NCBI GenBank assembly: GCA_031296755.1
Contig: JAUMMZ010000025.1
Location: forward strand, 1 to 64,000
Direction of reading: 5' to 3'
Length of the DNA: 64,000 nucleotides
Source of the DNA: Collinsella sp.
GTDB lineage: Bacteria > Actinomycetota > Coriobacteriia > Coriobacteriales > Coriobacteriaceae
A program made the translations under genes and the position numbers. Below the pieces are notes generated by a model, which was given only the letters and a program-made list of their open reading frames with translations, was not told the DNA's origin and did not search any database. Each line of letters starts with the position of its first letter. Within the stretch, counting starts at the first letter, position 1. Below are positions 43,939 through 53,469 of the stretch, one piece after another.

Positions 43939-44988
43939 ATGGGCGAACTGGTAAACCGTGGAGAATCGGCAATCGTGCCAGAAGTTTTTTACAAGCAGGT
44001 TTCCTCGATTCTCAACGCCGCTCGCGACAAGGCCTATACCGCCGTTAACTTTACGATGGTTGAGGCGTATTGGGAGATCGGCAAGAGCATTGTTGATGAG
44101 CAGGGCGGAGAGGAGCGCGCAGCATATGGAGAGGCATTGATTGCGGGCCTCTCCAGAAGGCTTACCGCGGATTTCGGAAGAGGCTTTGGCATCGCAAACC
44201 TTCGCAATATGCGTCAGTTCTTTCTTGCGTTTCCAATTCGCGACGCACTGCGTAGCGAATTGAGCTGGACTCATTACCGCAGGCTGATGCGTATTCCCGA
44301 CCCCGAAGCTCGCGCCTGGTACATGAACGAATGTGCCGATTCTCGCTGGAGCACGCGTCAGCTCGAGCGCCAGATCAACACCATGTTCCGCGAGCGCCTA
44401 CTTGCCAGCAAGGACAAGGAGGCCGTCACCCAGGAAATCCAAAAGAGCGCCCCGGCTCGTCGCCCCGAGGATATCATCCGCGACCCATATGTACTGGAGT
44501 TTTTAGGTTTCTCGGACGATGCTGCGTTTCGCGAGAGCGATCTAGAGCAGGCACTCATCACGCATCTTCAGAAGTTCCTGCTGGAGCTTGGCCGTGGTTT
44601 CGCTTTCGAGGCGCGCCAAAAGCGCATCACCTTTGATGGACGCCATTTCTATATTGACCTTGTGTTTTACAACTATCTGATGCGCTGCTTCGTGCTCATC
44701 GACCTTAAGACCGATGACCTTACGCATCAGGACCTGGGCCAAATGCAAATGTATGTGAACTACTACACGCGCGAGCTCATGAACGAAGGCGACAATCCGC
44801 CCATAGGCATCGTGCTCTGCGCGGACAAAAGCGATTCGATTGTCGAGTACACGCTGCCCGAAGACAACGACCAAGTGTTTGCCGCCAAATACCTGCCGTA
44901 TCTTCCAAGCAAGGAAGAGCTGGCGCGCGAACTAAGCGCCGAGTACCGCGCCATCAACGAAGCGACTAATGGCGAAACGCAAGGGTAG
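43939..44988 (+). CDS. YhcG-type PDDEXK nuclease family protein (DUF1016)
   Basis: This 349-residue protein has an N-terminal DUF1016 helical domain (AYWEIGKSIVDEQGGEERAAYG, LSRRLTADFGRGFGIANLRNMRQF, SELSWTHYRRLMRI) and a C-terminal PD-(D/E)xK nuclease-like domain with the FYIDLVFYN strand and FVLIDLK catalytic core. The usual ending DNPPIGIVLCADKSD is present. ATG 43939 overlaps a possible GTG 43936. YhcG-like proteins are often found with restriction or mobile elements; here the gene stands alone with no methylase or helicase partner. Confidence 0.9.
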   Translation: MGELVNRGESAIVPEVFYKQVSSILNAARDKAYTAVNFTMVEAYWEIGKSIVDEQGGEERAAYGEALIAGLSRRLTADFGRGFGIANLRNMRQFFLAFPIRDALRSELSWTHYRRLMRIPDPEARAWYMNECADSRWSTRQLERQINTMFRERLLASKDKEAVTQEIQKSAPARRPEDIIRDPYVLEFLGFSDDAAFRESDLEQALITHLQKFLLELGRGFAFEARQKRITFDGRHFYIDLVFYNYLMRCFVLIDLKTDDLTHQDLGQMQMYVNYYTRELMNEGDNPPIGIVLCADKSDSIVEYTLPEDNDQVFAAKYLPYLPSKEELARELSAEYRAINEATNGETQG

Positions 44989-45413
44989 CAGCACGTTGCG
45001 ACCGAAGCCACCGCAGCCGTCGCAGGCGCACTCGCGGTTGCGACGCACGCTACGAAACAATACCGGTCATGGACGCCGGCAACGACATTCTAGCCGTGGC
45101 TGGCGAGCGTGACCTGACAGGCAAAGACGCGGCCTTCGTCTGATGTGGGTCCATTGGCTGCCACAGAAAAGGGCCGGTTGCAGCCGGCCCTTTAGACGAT
45201 AATACCTGCGTTGCCCGCGCTTCCGAAGTGTGACTAGCTGAGGAGCGGGTTCCGCGGCACAACCTGATTTTACCCAGTGAGGAGGCTCTTTTGCAGCCGC
45301 TCCACTGTTTATTTACATCTGGCACCCTCAAACAATCAGACGGCAGCCCGCACTCCTGAGAGCTGCCCCGCACCCCCGGCCATCACCTTACGGCAACAAC
45401 CGGTGCTACTCCC
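44989..45413. other. 425-base intergenic region with one palindromic hairpin
   Basis: The only clear structure is AAAGGGCCGG (45168-45177) with CCGGCCCTTT (45184-45193), a symmetric hairpin preceded by AAAA and followed by TTTAG, so it could terminate in either direction. Short open frames occur on both strands, but none has a ribosome site or plausible protein pattern. I see nothing else in it. Confidence 0.6.
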
Positions 45414-46751
45414 CTACTTCCCAAATAGCGCACCCAGCAGACCGCGGCGTTTGGGCTTCTCCTCTCGGTAGGAACCCTCGACGGCGGCTGCAACCTGGCG
45501 CGGTTGCTCGCCGCCTCCACGGCGCACGATCTGGTACAGGAAGGGCGATTTAACGTATTTGACCTCGACGGGCGTGGCGTGCACGGTGCTCTCGCCGGAC
45601 AGATGCAGGCTCGGGCTGAGCGACGCCACGATATGCGTTTCGCGCTTGTCGCTAAACACCACCGCGGCCGCGCGGCCCGTCTGGCCGTTTACGGCAATGC
45701 GCACCTGCTCGCCATCGCGGCCGTCTATCGCCGGACGATCGACAAAGTAGACCGGCACCATCACCAGGCCGTCCTTATGTTTGCGGGCCTTGCGCGCCCA
45801 CATGCGAATGCTCTTTTTATTGAGCCCCAGTACAGCCTCGGCGTCGTTGCCCGCAACGTCGAGCGCCAACTTATCAATGACCACCTGGTCCTTGGTAGAC
45901 GCATCGACTGAGACAACGCGAAAGTCACCTTCCTGCATGGCGGGATCGAACGGACCGACCTTGGCAAAGTCCCACGGCTCCAAAATGCCCATGAGGCGAA
46001 CGTCCAGGTAGTTTGCCCTGGGGTATGCCCAGTCGAGCACCTCGTAGTACACCAAGGCCTCCTTGCTCAGGCCCTTGCCCGGGAAGCTCGCCATCATGCG
46101 CAAGTCCGCCAGCGCCATGGGGAAATAGAAGAGCATCATGTCGTTTTGGATCGCGTCTTCCACGTCGTGCCCGGCAAAGGCATCCGGATACTGGCGCACC
46201 AGCTGCAGCGCGTTGGCACGTGCCTGCTGCGGCGAGATTTCGCAGGGAATACCCTGCTCGGGCACATACTCCGCACCAACGCCCATGGTCAGGCGCTTGC
46301 TAAACGTCCCCGGCTTGAGCAGGTCCGCAATGCCGATCTTATTGCCGCAGGACGGGCACTCAAACACACGCTGCGTTGACTCGCCCTCAAAGGACGCTCC
46401 GCAGAAGGGGCAAGGAATGCTCACATGCGTGGCCTCTTGGAACTCCTGCGCCGTGCCGCGATCCTCCCACAGCAGATGTTCCAGGACCGACTGATTGCGC
46501 CAGTGCGCATTGAAGAAATACCAGTCCGGGTCCTGCGGGCGCTCGAGTTGCGACACATGCGTGAGTTTGAGCAGTCCATCCACCACCGTCAACGGCGTAT
46601 GGCGAATACCCAAAGCGCTCTTGGGCTCTCCGGCGTCCGCCCGCCACGGAACCACCGTGCCGCAATAGGCGCACTCAAAGCTGCGCTTAGCCTGGTGCGA
46701 GTACATAGGGCCGCCGCAGTTTTGACATTTAATGGCAAACATCTCGTCCAT
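45414..46751 (-). CDS. Double zinc-ribbon (TFIIB-type) protein
   Basis: This 445-residue protein has an N-terminal zinc ribbon (C9-Q-N-C12-G-G and, 14 residues on, CAYCG) and a second one near residue 115-140 (CPFCGAS, CPSCGN). A globular domain (WAYPRANYLDVRLMGILEPWDF; a KSIRMWARKARKHKDGLVMVPVYF-type segment) and a basic tail (EEKPKRRGLLGALFGK) follow. The start is ATG 46751 behind AAGGAGG. No enzyme motif is seen. Proteins with this ribbon pair are widespread in Actinobacteria and Firmicutes without a known role. Confidence 0.75.
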   Translation of the reverse strand: MDEMFAIKCQNCGGPMYSHQAKRSFECAYCGTVVPWRADAGEPKSALGIRHTPLTVVDGLLKLTHVSQLERPQDPDWYFFNAHWRNQSVLEHLLWEDRGTAQEFQEATHVSIPCPFCGASFEGESTQRVFECPSCGNKIGIADLLKPGTFSKRLTMGVGAEYVPEQGIPCEISPQQARANALQLVRQYPDAFAGHDVEDAIQNDMMLFYFPMALADLRMMASFPGKGLSKEALVYYEVLDWAYPRANYLDVRLMGILEPWDFAKVGPFDPAMQEGDFRVVSVDASTKDQVVIDKLALDVAGNDAEAVLGLNKKSIRMWARKARKHKDGLVMVPVYFVDRPAIDGRDGEQVRIAVNGQTGRAAAVVFSDKRETHIVASLSPSLHLSGESTVHATPVEVKYVKSPFLYQIVRRGGGEQPRQVAAAVEGSYREEKPKRRGLLGALFGK

Positions 46752-46969
46752 GGAAACGTCCTCCTTTGCACAGGGGCTGTCGACATTAAGTATGTCGAGC
46801 AAGCAGGCACATGCCCATACCCATGTGGCCCAAAATGGACCACCCAGGCAGACGAGAAGGCTCGCTCGTTAGCACCGGCAGACTATTGCTGCATTTTCTG
46901 AGCATCGGCGCACGGCGCCCCCGTGCGAGCTACACTATCCCCTTAAACATGATTGTGAGGACGACCGCT

Positions 46970-48151
46970 ATGCTATTTGTAAATCGGCTGGTACATACGC
47001 TTGTTCCCGGCAGCGAGAGCGAGCCGGTCGATGCATCTTGCCGCACCAACGCGGGCTTTTCCGCAAGCCTCGTCTGCATTGGCCTCAACATCACCCTGTG
47101 CCTGGCCAAGGGCATCGCGGGTCTGCTCGCCGGCTCCGTCTCCCTCATCGCCGACGCTTTCAACAACCTCTCCGATGCCTCGAGCAACATTGTGAGCCTG
47201 CTCGGTTTCCGCCTTGCCAGCCGCCCGGCAGACGAAGGCCACCCCTATGGTCACGGCCGCTACGAGTACCTAGCCGGCCTGTTCGTCGCCGTCCTGGTTT
47301 GCGCCGTCGGCATCAACCTGATTCTCGAGTCGGTCACCAAGATCATCAAGCCCTCGCCCACCGCTTACACGTTTATTTCCCTTGCGGCACTGGCTACGTC
47401 CATGCTCGTTAAGCTCTGGATGGCAGCGTTCAACCGCACGCTGGGCGATCGCATCGACTCGGAGACGCTCATCGCCACGGCGCAGGACTCCAAAAACGAC
47501 GTCATCACCTCGGGCTCGGTCTTGGTGGCGGCGCTTATTTCGCAGACGACCGGCTTTGATCTCGATGGCTGGGCAGGCCTGGGTGTGGGCATCTTCATCT
47601 GCATCAGCGGTCTGGGCCTGGTGCGCGACGCCATCAGCCCGTTGCTGGGGCAAGCGCCCGACCCCAAGCTCGTCCAGGCAATCCGCGACAAGATCATGTC
47701 CTATCCGCAGGTCTTGGGCACACACGACCTCATGGTGCACGACTACGGCCCCGGTCGTCAGTTTGCCAGCGCCCACGTGGAGATGCCCGGCGAGGGCGAC
47801 GCGTTTGAGCACCACGAGATTCTGGACACCATCGAGCACGACATCAAGCGCCAGATGGGCATTGGTATCACGCTGCACTGCGACCCCATCGCGACAACCG
47901 GCGATGACTTGCGCGGCTGGGTCAAGCGCGGCGTCATGCAGATCGATCCCGCGCTCTCCATCCACGATCTGCACGAGCACGACGGGTTCGTTTCGTTTGA
48001 CCTGGTGCGTCCCGACGGCTTTGACATATCCGACGAGGAGCTGCTGGAGCTCGTCACGCGCATCGTGCACGAGCGCCGACCCGATGCCTCATGCGTCGTT
48101 ACGTTTGACTCGGGCTTTAGCTCGCCCGACCGTCCGGCCGAGCAGCTGTAG
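46970..48151 (+). CDS. Cation diffusion facilitator family transporter
   Basis: This 393-residue CDF protein has six membrane helices. Motifs include SLIADAFNNLSDASSN in helix II with the metal-binding aspartates, HPYGHGRYEYLAGL after helix II/III, and a second site in AQDSKNDVITSG of helix V. The C-terminal cytoplasmic dimerisation domain (LMVHDYGPGRQFASAHVEM, and an extra about 80 residues after LHCDP) is longer than usual. It exports Zn2+, Mn2+ or similar ions in exchange for protons. The start is ATG 46970 with GAGGA upstream; an ATG at 46949 is possible. Confidence 0.9.
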   Translation: MLFVNRLVHTLVPGSESEPVDASCRTNAGFSASLVCIGLNITLCLAKGIAGLLAGSVSLIADAFNNLSDASSNIVSLLGFRLASRPADEGHPYGHGRYEYLAGLFVAVLVCAVGINLILESVTKIIKPSPTAYTFISLAALATSMLVKLWMAAFNRTLGDRIDSETLIATAQDSKNDVITSGSVLVAALISQTTGFDLDGWAGLGVGIFICISGLGLVRDAISPLLGQAPDPKLVQAIRDKIMSYPQVLGTHDLMVHDYGPGRQFASAHVEMPGEGDAFEHHEILDTIEHDIKRQMGIGITLHCDPIATTGDDLRGWVKRGVMQIDPALSIHDLHEHDGFVSFDLVRPDGFDISDEELLELVTRIVHERRPDASCVVTFDSGFSSPDRPAEQL

Positions 48152-48163
48152 CCCACTTAACAG

Positions 48164-49132
48164 CTAGTTTCCCTGCGCGCCCGAGATGCCGTTTTGTAGG
48201 GCGTTCCAGACATCCGTCGCCATGTCGCCCAAGTTCTGCGCGGTATCGCCCAGCTCTTGCGCCTTGTCTCCCAACTCCTGCGCCTTGTTGCTCAAGTCCT
48301 CCAGCGTATTGGAGCTCGAGCTGTCGGTACCGCTTTGGCCGTCGGACGAGTTGCCCGAACTGTTCTTGTGCGTGAGTTGAATTTCGAGGTTGCCGTTGTC
48401 GTTATAGTAGGCAGAAGTAACGACCCAGTTGGCATCGACGACGGGCGTTGAGCCATCATCAGTCAGGACCACGGCATTCGAAAGATCGGCGCCGCGCGAC
48501 TTGAGGATCTTCTTGGCGTTGGACCAGTACTGCCCCGGGATATCACTCAGATCGACGGTGCTAGACGAGGCGGACTCGGTTTGCTCGGCAGTGGTATCGG
48601 CCGTTGAACTCCCTCGCTTGTTGAGCATGCCCGACACGATGGCAAACACAACCGACAGCGCAAAGAAGATCGCCAGCACGATGAGGATCTTCTTAATCAC
48701 GCTCGACGAACGCGACGGCGCCTCTTCCTCGTCCTCGCCATATTGCGGAATCGACTTGGGGTACTCGCGATACGGCTCGCGCGACTCGTAGCGAGGCTGC
48801 GCCGTGCGAGGCATATACGTCGTCTGCTGAGGCTGCGGAATGGGATTCTGCGGCAGGTCATCATAGGGATTCGGCGTCGAGGCGGCATAAGAATCCTGCG
48901 GCGCGTAATCAAACGGGTCTGCCGCCGCGTTGCCATAGGGGCTTTGCAAAGATGCAGCGTAAGGGTCCTGCGCCGCGTCGCCATAGCCCATAACTCGTGT
49001 GGGCTCGGCAGAAGGCTGCGTCGCGGCGGGGTCGACATAACCGGGGTTGGGAACAACGCGGGTCGCATCGGCGCTATCGCCAGCCTGCGCGGAACCGTAG
49101 CCGCCCATCACGGTTGTCTTGTCCTGATCCAT
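48164..49132 (-). CDS. Single-pass membrane protein with a PASTA-like extracellular domain
   Basis: This 322-residue protein has a cytoplasmic Pro/Tyr/Gln/Asp-rich N-terminal region (1-145; repeated PYxxx, DPY, NPY) containing TRV and TTV elements. One helix (SSVIKKILIVLAIFFALSVVFAIVSG) follows, and outside it a Ser/Thr linker and a small domain (GQYWSNAKKILKSRGADL ... VVTSAYYNDNGNLEIQLTHK) with the spacing of a PASTA-like repeat. A C-terminal heptad-like stretch repeats KAQELGD / TAQNLGD. The TTVMGG and ATRVVP segments at the N-terminus resemble serine/threonine-kinase target sites. The start is ATG 49132 behind AAAGGA. Function unknown. Confidence 0.7.
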   Translation of the reverse strand: MDQDKTTVMGGYGSAQAGDSADATRVVPNPGYVDPAATQPSAEPTRVMGYGDAAQDPYAASLQSPYGNAAADPFDYAPQDSYAASTPNPYDDLPQNPIPQPQQTTYMPRTAQPRYESREPYREYPKSIPQYGEDEEEAPSRSSSVIKKILIVLAIFFALSVVFAIVSGMLNKRGSSTADTTAEQTESASSSTVDLSDIPGQYWSNAKKILKSRGADLSNAVVLTDDGSTPVVDANWVVTSAYYNDNGNLEIQLTHKNSSGNSSDGQSGTDSSSSNTLEDLSNKAQELGDKAQELGDTAQNLGDMATDVWNALQNGISGAQGN

Positions 49133-49250
49133 GCAACGATTCCTTTCCGTCGCGCGTGAGCCTCAAGTTATCCATGCATTCTACCCGCGCAAAAGCCTAT
49201 GATGGGCAGAGTCCGTCGGTATCTACAAGACATGCGCGGGCCTAAGGATC

Positions 49251-49286
49251 AAAAAGCCCCGCCGGGCCTTGTGGGCACGGCGGGGC
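49251..49286 (-). terminator. Intrinsic terminator of fhs
   Basis: GCCCCGCCG (49256-49264) and CGGCGGGGC (49278-49286) form a 9-bp stem; on the minus strand TTTTT follows directly. It lies 26 bases after the fhs stop codon. Confidence 0.9.
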
Positions 49287-49311
49287 GGACAAGCAGCTAT
49301 GGACAGCAGAC

Positions 49312-50979
49312 TTAGAACAGGCCGGTGATGTTGCCGTCGTTGTCGACGTCGATGTTTTCGGCCGCGGGCACCTTGGGCAGACCCGGCATGGTCAGAACAC
49401 TGCCGGTCAGCGCGACCACAAAGTGGGCGCCGGCAGAAACCTTGAGCTCACGCACGGTGATGCGGAAGTTCTCGGGAGCGCCCAGGGCCTTGGCGTTGTC
49501 GCTAAAGCTGTACTGCGTCTTGGCGACGCACACCGGCAGGTTGCCAAAGCCATTCTCGCGCAGCTCGGCGAGCTGGCGCTTGGCGGCCGGCGTAAAGTCA
49601 ACGCCGTCGGCGCGGTAGACCTTGGCGGCAACGGCCTCGAGGGCATCAGCGACATCAACGCCGTCCTCATAGGCAAACTTGAGCTCGCTCGGCTGCTCAA
49701 TCAGACGCATGACCTCATCGGCAAGCTCGAGCGCGCCCTCGCCGCCCTTGGCCCAGACCTCGGAAAGCTTAACGTTGACGCCGAGCTTCTGGCACTCGGA
49801 CTCGATGAGTGCAAGCTCAGCCTCGGTGTCCGTCGGGAAGCGGTTGATGGCGACCACGCAGGGCAGACCATAAACGTTCTGGATGTTGTCGACATGACGC
49901 AGCAAGTTGGGCATGCCAGCCTTGAGTGCCTCGAGGTTCTCCTCGTTGAGGTCGGCCTTGGCGACGCCACCGTTGTACTTAAGCGCACGAGCGGTCGCGA
50001 CGACCACGACGGCGCTGGGGCTAACGCCCGTCATGCGGCACTTGATGTCGAGGAACTTCTCGGCACCCAGATCGGCACCGAAGCCGGCCTCGGTAATGGC
50101 AACATCGCCAAAGCGCATCGCCATACGCGTGGCCATAATAGAGTTGCAGCCGTGGGCAATGTTGGCGAAGGGACCGCCGTGGACAAACGCGGGCGTGCCC
50201 TCGAGCGTTTGCACCAGGTTGGGCTTAAGCGCGTCCTTAAGCAACGCGGCCATGGCACCCTGGGCCTTGAGGTCGCGGGCACGGACGGGCTCGCCGGCAA
50301 AGCTATAGCCGACGACAATCTCGCCCAAGCGTTCCTTGAGGTCGTTGATGCTCGTAGACAGGCACAGGATTGCCATGACCTCGGAGGCAACGGTGATGTC
50401 GAAGCCGTCCTCGCGCGGCACACCTTGGGCCTTACCGCCAATGCCATCGATAACATGGCGCAGCTGACGGTCGTTCATGTCGACGACGCGCTTCCAGGTG
50501 ATGCGCTTAACGTCAATACCGAGCTGATTGCCCTGCTGGATGTGATTATCGAGCATGGCGGCCAGCAGGTTGTTGGCAGCACCGATGGCATGGAAGTCGC
50601 CGGTAAAGTGCAGGTTGATGTCCTCCATGGGAATGACCTGGGCCCAACCGCCGCCAGCGGCACCGCCCTTGACGCCAAAGACGGGACCGAGCGAAGGCTC
50701 ACGCAGGGCCACGGCGCTCTTGATACCGCGACGACGCAGGCCATCGGCCAGACCGATGGTCGTGGTGGTCTTGCCCTCGCCCGCGGGCGTTGGGTTGATA
50801 GCGGTCACGAGGACGAGCTTGGCCTGGTGATCAGTCGGCTCGTTGAGCAGTGAATAGTCGACCTTAGCCTTGTCGAAGCCGTACGGAATAAGGTGCTTAA
50901 CGTCGACGCCGGCGTTCTTGGCCACCTCGGTAATAGGCAGCGGCGTGACAGAACGTGCGATTTCGATGTCAGTAGGCAT
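49312..50979 (-). CDS. fhs: Formate-tetrahydrofolate ligase
   Basis: This 555-residue Fhs makes 10-formyl-THF from formate, ATP and THF. The P-loop-like signature TPAGEGKTTTTIGLADGL is present, with VALREPSLGPVFGVKGGAAGGG, the HFTGDFHAI motif and the TEAGFGADLGAEKF segment. Its length is the family norm. The start is ATG 50979 with AAAGGA upstream. It is a single gene with its own terminator. With fchA and folD (37-39 kb) it gives formate to methylene-THF, supplying one-carbon units for purines and serine/glycine, or running in reverse to make ATP. Confidence 0.97.
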   Translation of the reverse strand: MPTDIEIARSVTPLPITEVAKNAGVDVKHLIPYGFDKAKVDYSLLNEPTDHQAKLVLVTAINPTPAGEGKTTTTIGLADGLRRRGIKSAVALREPSLGPVFGVKGGAAGGGWAQVIPMEDINLHFTGDFHAIGAANNLLAAMLDNHIQQGNQLGIDVKRITWKRVVDMNDRQLRHVIDGIGGKAQGVPREDGFDITVASEVMAILCLSTSINDLKERLGEIVVGYSFAGEPVRARDLKAQGAMAALLKDALKPNLVQTLEGTPAFVHGGPFANIAHGCNSIMATRMAMRFGDVAITEAGFGADLGAEKFLDIKCRMTGVSPSAVVVVATARALKYNGGVAKADLNEENLEALKAGMPNLLRHVDNIQNVYGLPCVVAINRFPTDTEAELALIESECQKLGVNVKLSEVWAKGGEGALELADEVMRLIEQPSELKFAYEDGVDVADALEAVAAKVYRADGVDFTPAAKRQLAELRENGFGNLPVCVAKTQYSFSDNAKALGAPENFRITVRELKVSAGAHFVVALTGSVLTMPGLPKVPAAENIDVDNDGNITGLF

Positions 50980-51123
50980 GGGCGGTCCTTTCGTTACCGA
51001 ATGAGAAAAAGACCAATTCAGCATAGCACGGGCGCGCAATAGTAAAACGCCCATAACCGATGAACGGCGATATGTTTACCCGATGCCCAGCGATAGTCCA
51101 ACAGCCCGCCAAAACAAAACGCC

Positions 51124-52191
51124 CTAAACGGTAGGTTCAATCCCCAGGTGCTCAAAGGTGCGGAGGGTTGCCTGGCGACCCTGCGGCGTGCGAATCATCA
51201 ACCCACACTGCAGCAGATAGGGCTCGTAGACATCCTCGAGCGTACCCGGGTCCTCGCCCACCGCACTGGCAAGCGTCGTCAGGCCGACGGCACGTCCGGA
51301 GAACGTCTTGGCAAGCGTCTCCAAAATGCGAATATCCATCCAGTCCAAGCCGAGCTCATCGATCTCAAAGAACTCGAGTGCCTGACGGCAGATATCGAGC
51401 TCGATGGGACCGTTGCCGCGCACCTGCGCATAGTCGCGCACGCGCTTGAGCAGACGGTTGGCAAGACGCGGCGTGCCGCGCGAACGCGAGCCGATCTCGA
51501 GCGCGCTGGGATGGTCAATCGTCACGCCCAGGATGGTCGCCGAGCGTGTCACAATCTGGGCGAGTTCCTCGACGGTGTAGTAATCCAGACGATACGAAAT
51601 GCCAAAACGGTCGCGTAGCGGGCCGGTCAACATGCCCGAGCGAGTCGTTGCCGCCACCAGCGTGAACTTGGGGATATCCAGGCGAATCGAGCGTGCAGCC
51701 GGACCCTTGCCGATCACAATATCGAGGGCAAAGTCCTCCATCGCAGGATACAGGACCTCCTCGACCGAGCGGTTGAGGCGGTGGATCTCGTCGATAAACA
51801 GCACATCACCCGGCTGCAGGTTAGTCAGGATGGCCGCCAGGTCGCCGGTGCGCGCGATGGCCGGACCGCTCGTCGTCTTGATCTGAGCGCCCAGCTCGTT
51901 GGCGATAACCGTAGCCAGCGTGGTCTTGCCCAGACCCGGAGGGCCCGAGAAGATCACGTGGTCGAGCGTCTCGCCGCGGCTCTGCGCGGCCTCGATCAGC
52001 ACGCGCAGGCTCTGCTTGATATGCTCCTGGCCGCAGTAGTCATCCAGGCGCTGGGGGCGCAGGGTACGGTCGACATCAAGGTCCTCGGGCGTCAGCTCCG
52101 AGCCCACCATGCGCTCGCCATGCGCCATGGATGCCGCCGGCGAGTTGCCGGGCGTCGCCCACAGGTCCTGAGAGTCATCGGCTTCCCACAT
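51124..52191 (-). CDS. ruvB: Holliday junction branch-migration helicase RuvB
   Basis: This 355-residue AAA+ motor drives branch migration of Holliday junctions with RuvA. It has Walker A GPPGLGKTTLA, Walker B LFIDEIHRLN, sensor AATTRSGMLTGPLRDRFG and the winged-helix C-terminus (GLDWMDIRILETLAKTFSGRAVG). The N-terminus carries an extra about 35 residues before the usual RPQRLDDYCGQ. The ATG at 52191 overlaps the ruvA TGA (TGATG), so translation is coupled. It is the last gene of ruvC-ruvA-ruvB. Confidence 0.98.
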   Translation of the reverse strand: MWEADDSQDLWATPGNSPAASMAHGERMVGSELTPEDLDVDRTLRPQRLDDYCGQEHIKQSLRVLIEAAQSRGETLDHVIFSGPPGLGKTTLATVIANELGAQIKTTSGPAIARTGDLAAILTNLQPGDVLFIDEIHRLNRSVEEVLYPAMEDFALDIVIGKGPAARSIRLDIPKFTLVAATTRSGMLTGPLRDRFGISYRLDYYTVEELAQIVTRSATILGVTIDHPSALEIGSRSRGTPRLANRLLKRVRDYAQVRGNGPIELDICRQALEFFEIDELGLDWMDIRILETLAKTFSGRAVGLTTLASAVGEDPGTLEDVYEPYLLQCGLMIRTPQGRQATLRTFEHLGIEPTV

Positions 52192-52811
52192 CACGCATCC
52201 ATTCCGAGTCGCTTAAGCGCCGCGCCGAGCAGATCCTCGACACGCATATCCTGCCCATCATACCCGCTCAGGGCAACATCGGTCTCCTGCGGGCTAAAGC
52301 CCATGGAAAGGAGCGCCGCACGGGCGTCATCGATCGCCGAGGGAGCGGCGGCGGGAACCGGCATCACAACCTGTCCGGGAATCACGTCGACCGGCACAAA
52401 GCCCTTGTCCTTGGCAAAGGTGCTCTTGAGTTCCAAGATGAGGCGCTGCGCGGTCTTTTTGCCCACACCGGGCACCTTGGCCATACCCTTGTCGTCCTCG
52501 GCCATCACCAGCGAATACAGTTGCCCCACGGTATAGGTGGAGAGCACGGCAAGCGCCAGGCGCGGACCGACGCCCGAGACGGACACGAGCCGATCGAACA
52601 TCGTGCGCTCGTCCTTGGAGGCAAAACCAAAGAGCGTCATGGCATCCTCGCGCACCTGCATACGGGTATAGAGGCGAACCTCGCCGCCGGGCGTCGGCAA
52701 AGTGGCGGCGGTGCTGCCCGAGATGCCGAGCTCAAAGCCCACGCCCGACACATCGACGACGGCCGAGCTCATCGTGGCCTCGACAAGCGTTCCATGGAGC
52801 TGGGAGATCAT
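52191..52811 (-). CDS. ruvA: Holliday junction-binding protein RuvA
   Basis: This 206-residue protein has the three RuvA domains: the N-terminal OB-fold (MISQLHGTLVEA, GVGFELGIS), the tandem helix-hairpin-helix region (VSGVGPRLALAVLS and VPGVGKKTAQRLILELK) and the flexible C-terminal domain that contacts RuvB (ALLSMGFSPQETDVALSG). Its ATG overlaps the ruvC stop by one base and its stop overlaps the ruvB ATG by one base. It tetramerises on four-way junctions. Confidence 0.97.
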   Translation of the reverse strand: MISQLHGTLVEATMSSAVVDVSGVGFELGISGSTAATLPTPGGEVRLYTRMQVREDAMTLFGFASKDERTMFDRLVSVSGVGPRLALAVLSTYTVGQLYSLVMAEDDKGMAKVPGVGKKTAQRLILELKSTFAKDKGFVPVDVIPGQVVMPVPAAAPSAIDDARAALLSMGFSPQETDVALSGYDGQDMRVEDLLGAALKRLGMDA

Positions 52812-53332
52812 CAGTATCCGGTTCCTCTCTGTTGATAGAACTCGCCGCCGGTAAGCGCCCGGGTGCGGCTGAGGTTAACGTGGCAGATGGCGCAAGCCAG
52901 GGCATCGGCGGCATGGTCGGGATGCGGGTCGTGATCGAGCTGTGTGAGCGTGCGCACCATGTAGGCGACCTGCCGCTTATCTGCGGCACCGGTGCCCACC
53001 ACAGCTTGCTTGATCTGCATGGGCGTGTACTCGCCAATCTCGAGCGCGCACTCCGAAAGCGCCACGAGCGCAGCACCGCGGGCATGCGCCGTAGGGATGG
53101 CCGAGCGAACGTTGGCGCCAAAGTAGATGCTCTCGATAGCCGCGGTATCGGGACGGTAGCGTTCGACGACGCCCTTGAGGTCGTGGGCGATATGCGACAG
53201 GCGCACCGCGAGCGGGCTTCCGGCACTGGTCTCAATACAGCCGTAGGCACGGCAGCGAACCTCGCCACGCCGTTCCTCGATAATCCCCCAACCCGTATGG
53301 GCCAAACCGGGGTCGATACCCAAAATGACCAA
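52811..53332 (-). CDS. ruvC: Holliday junction resolvase RuvC
   Basis: This resolvase of about 173 residues has the acidic active site: the first Asp in LGIDPGLAHTGWG, Glu in AIESIYFGAN, and the paired Asp in HPDHAADALA. The most likely start is TTG 53332 (MVILGIDPG), because AGGGGAGG lies about 5 bases upstream; an ATG at 53353 would place that site inside the gene. It is the first gene of the overlapping ruvC-ruvA-ruvB operon. Confidence 0.95.
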   Translation of the reverse strand: MVILGIDPGLAHTGWGIIEERRGEVRCRAYGCIETSAGSPLAVRLSHIAHDLKGVVERYRPDTAAIESIYFGANVRSAIPTAHARGAALVALSECALEIGEYTPMQIKQAVVGTGAADKRQVAYMVRTLTQLDHDPHPDHAADALACAICHVNLSRTRALTGGEFYQQRGTGY

Positions 53333-53469
53333 GCCAACCTCCCCTCGCCACAAGTGCAGCGCAAGGCAAGGCCCCGCGCACTATTCACGAACGTCTGTTC
53401 TAGAATAACACAACGGGGCTAAGATGCTTAGTTGAAGTATCGGGGTTGGAAGCGAATCCCATCCCTAGT

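Noticed and set aside
44989..45413. Small gene in the 425-base gap (for example the minus-strand frame 45050-45373)
   Set aside because: No ribosome site, Ser/Arg-rich low-information translation, and it crosses the palindromic hairpin at 45168-45193.
49423..50853. 476-codon plus-strand frame opposite fhs
   Set aside because: Antisense shadow; no ribosome site, no recognisable domain.
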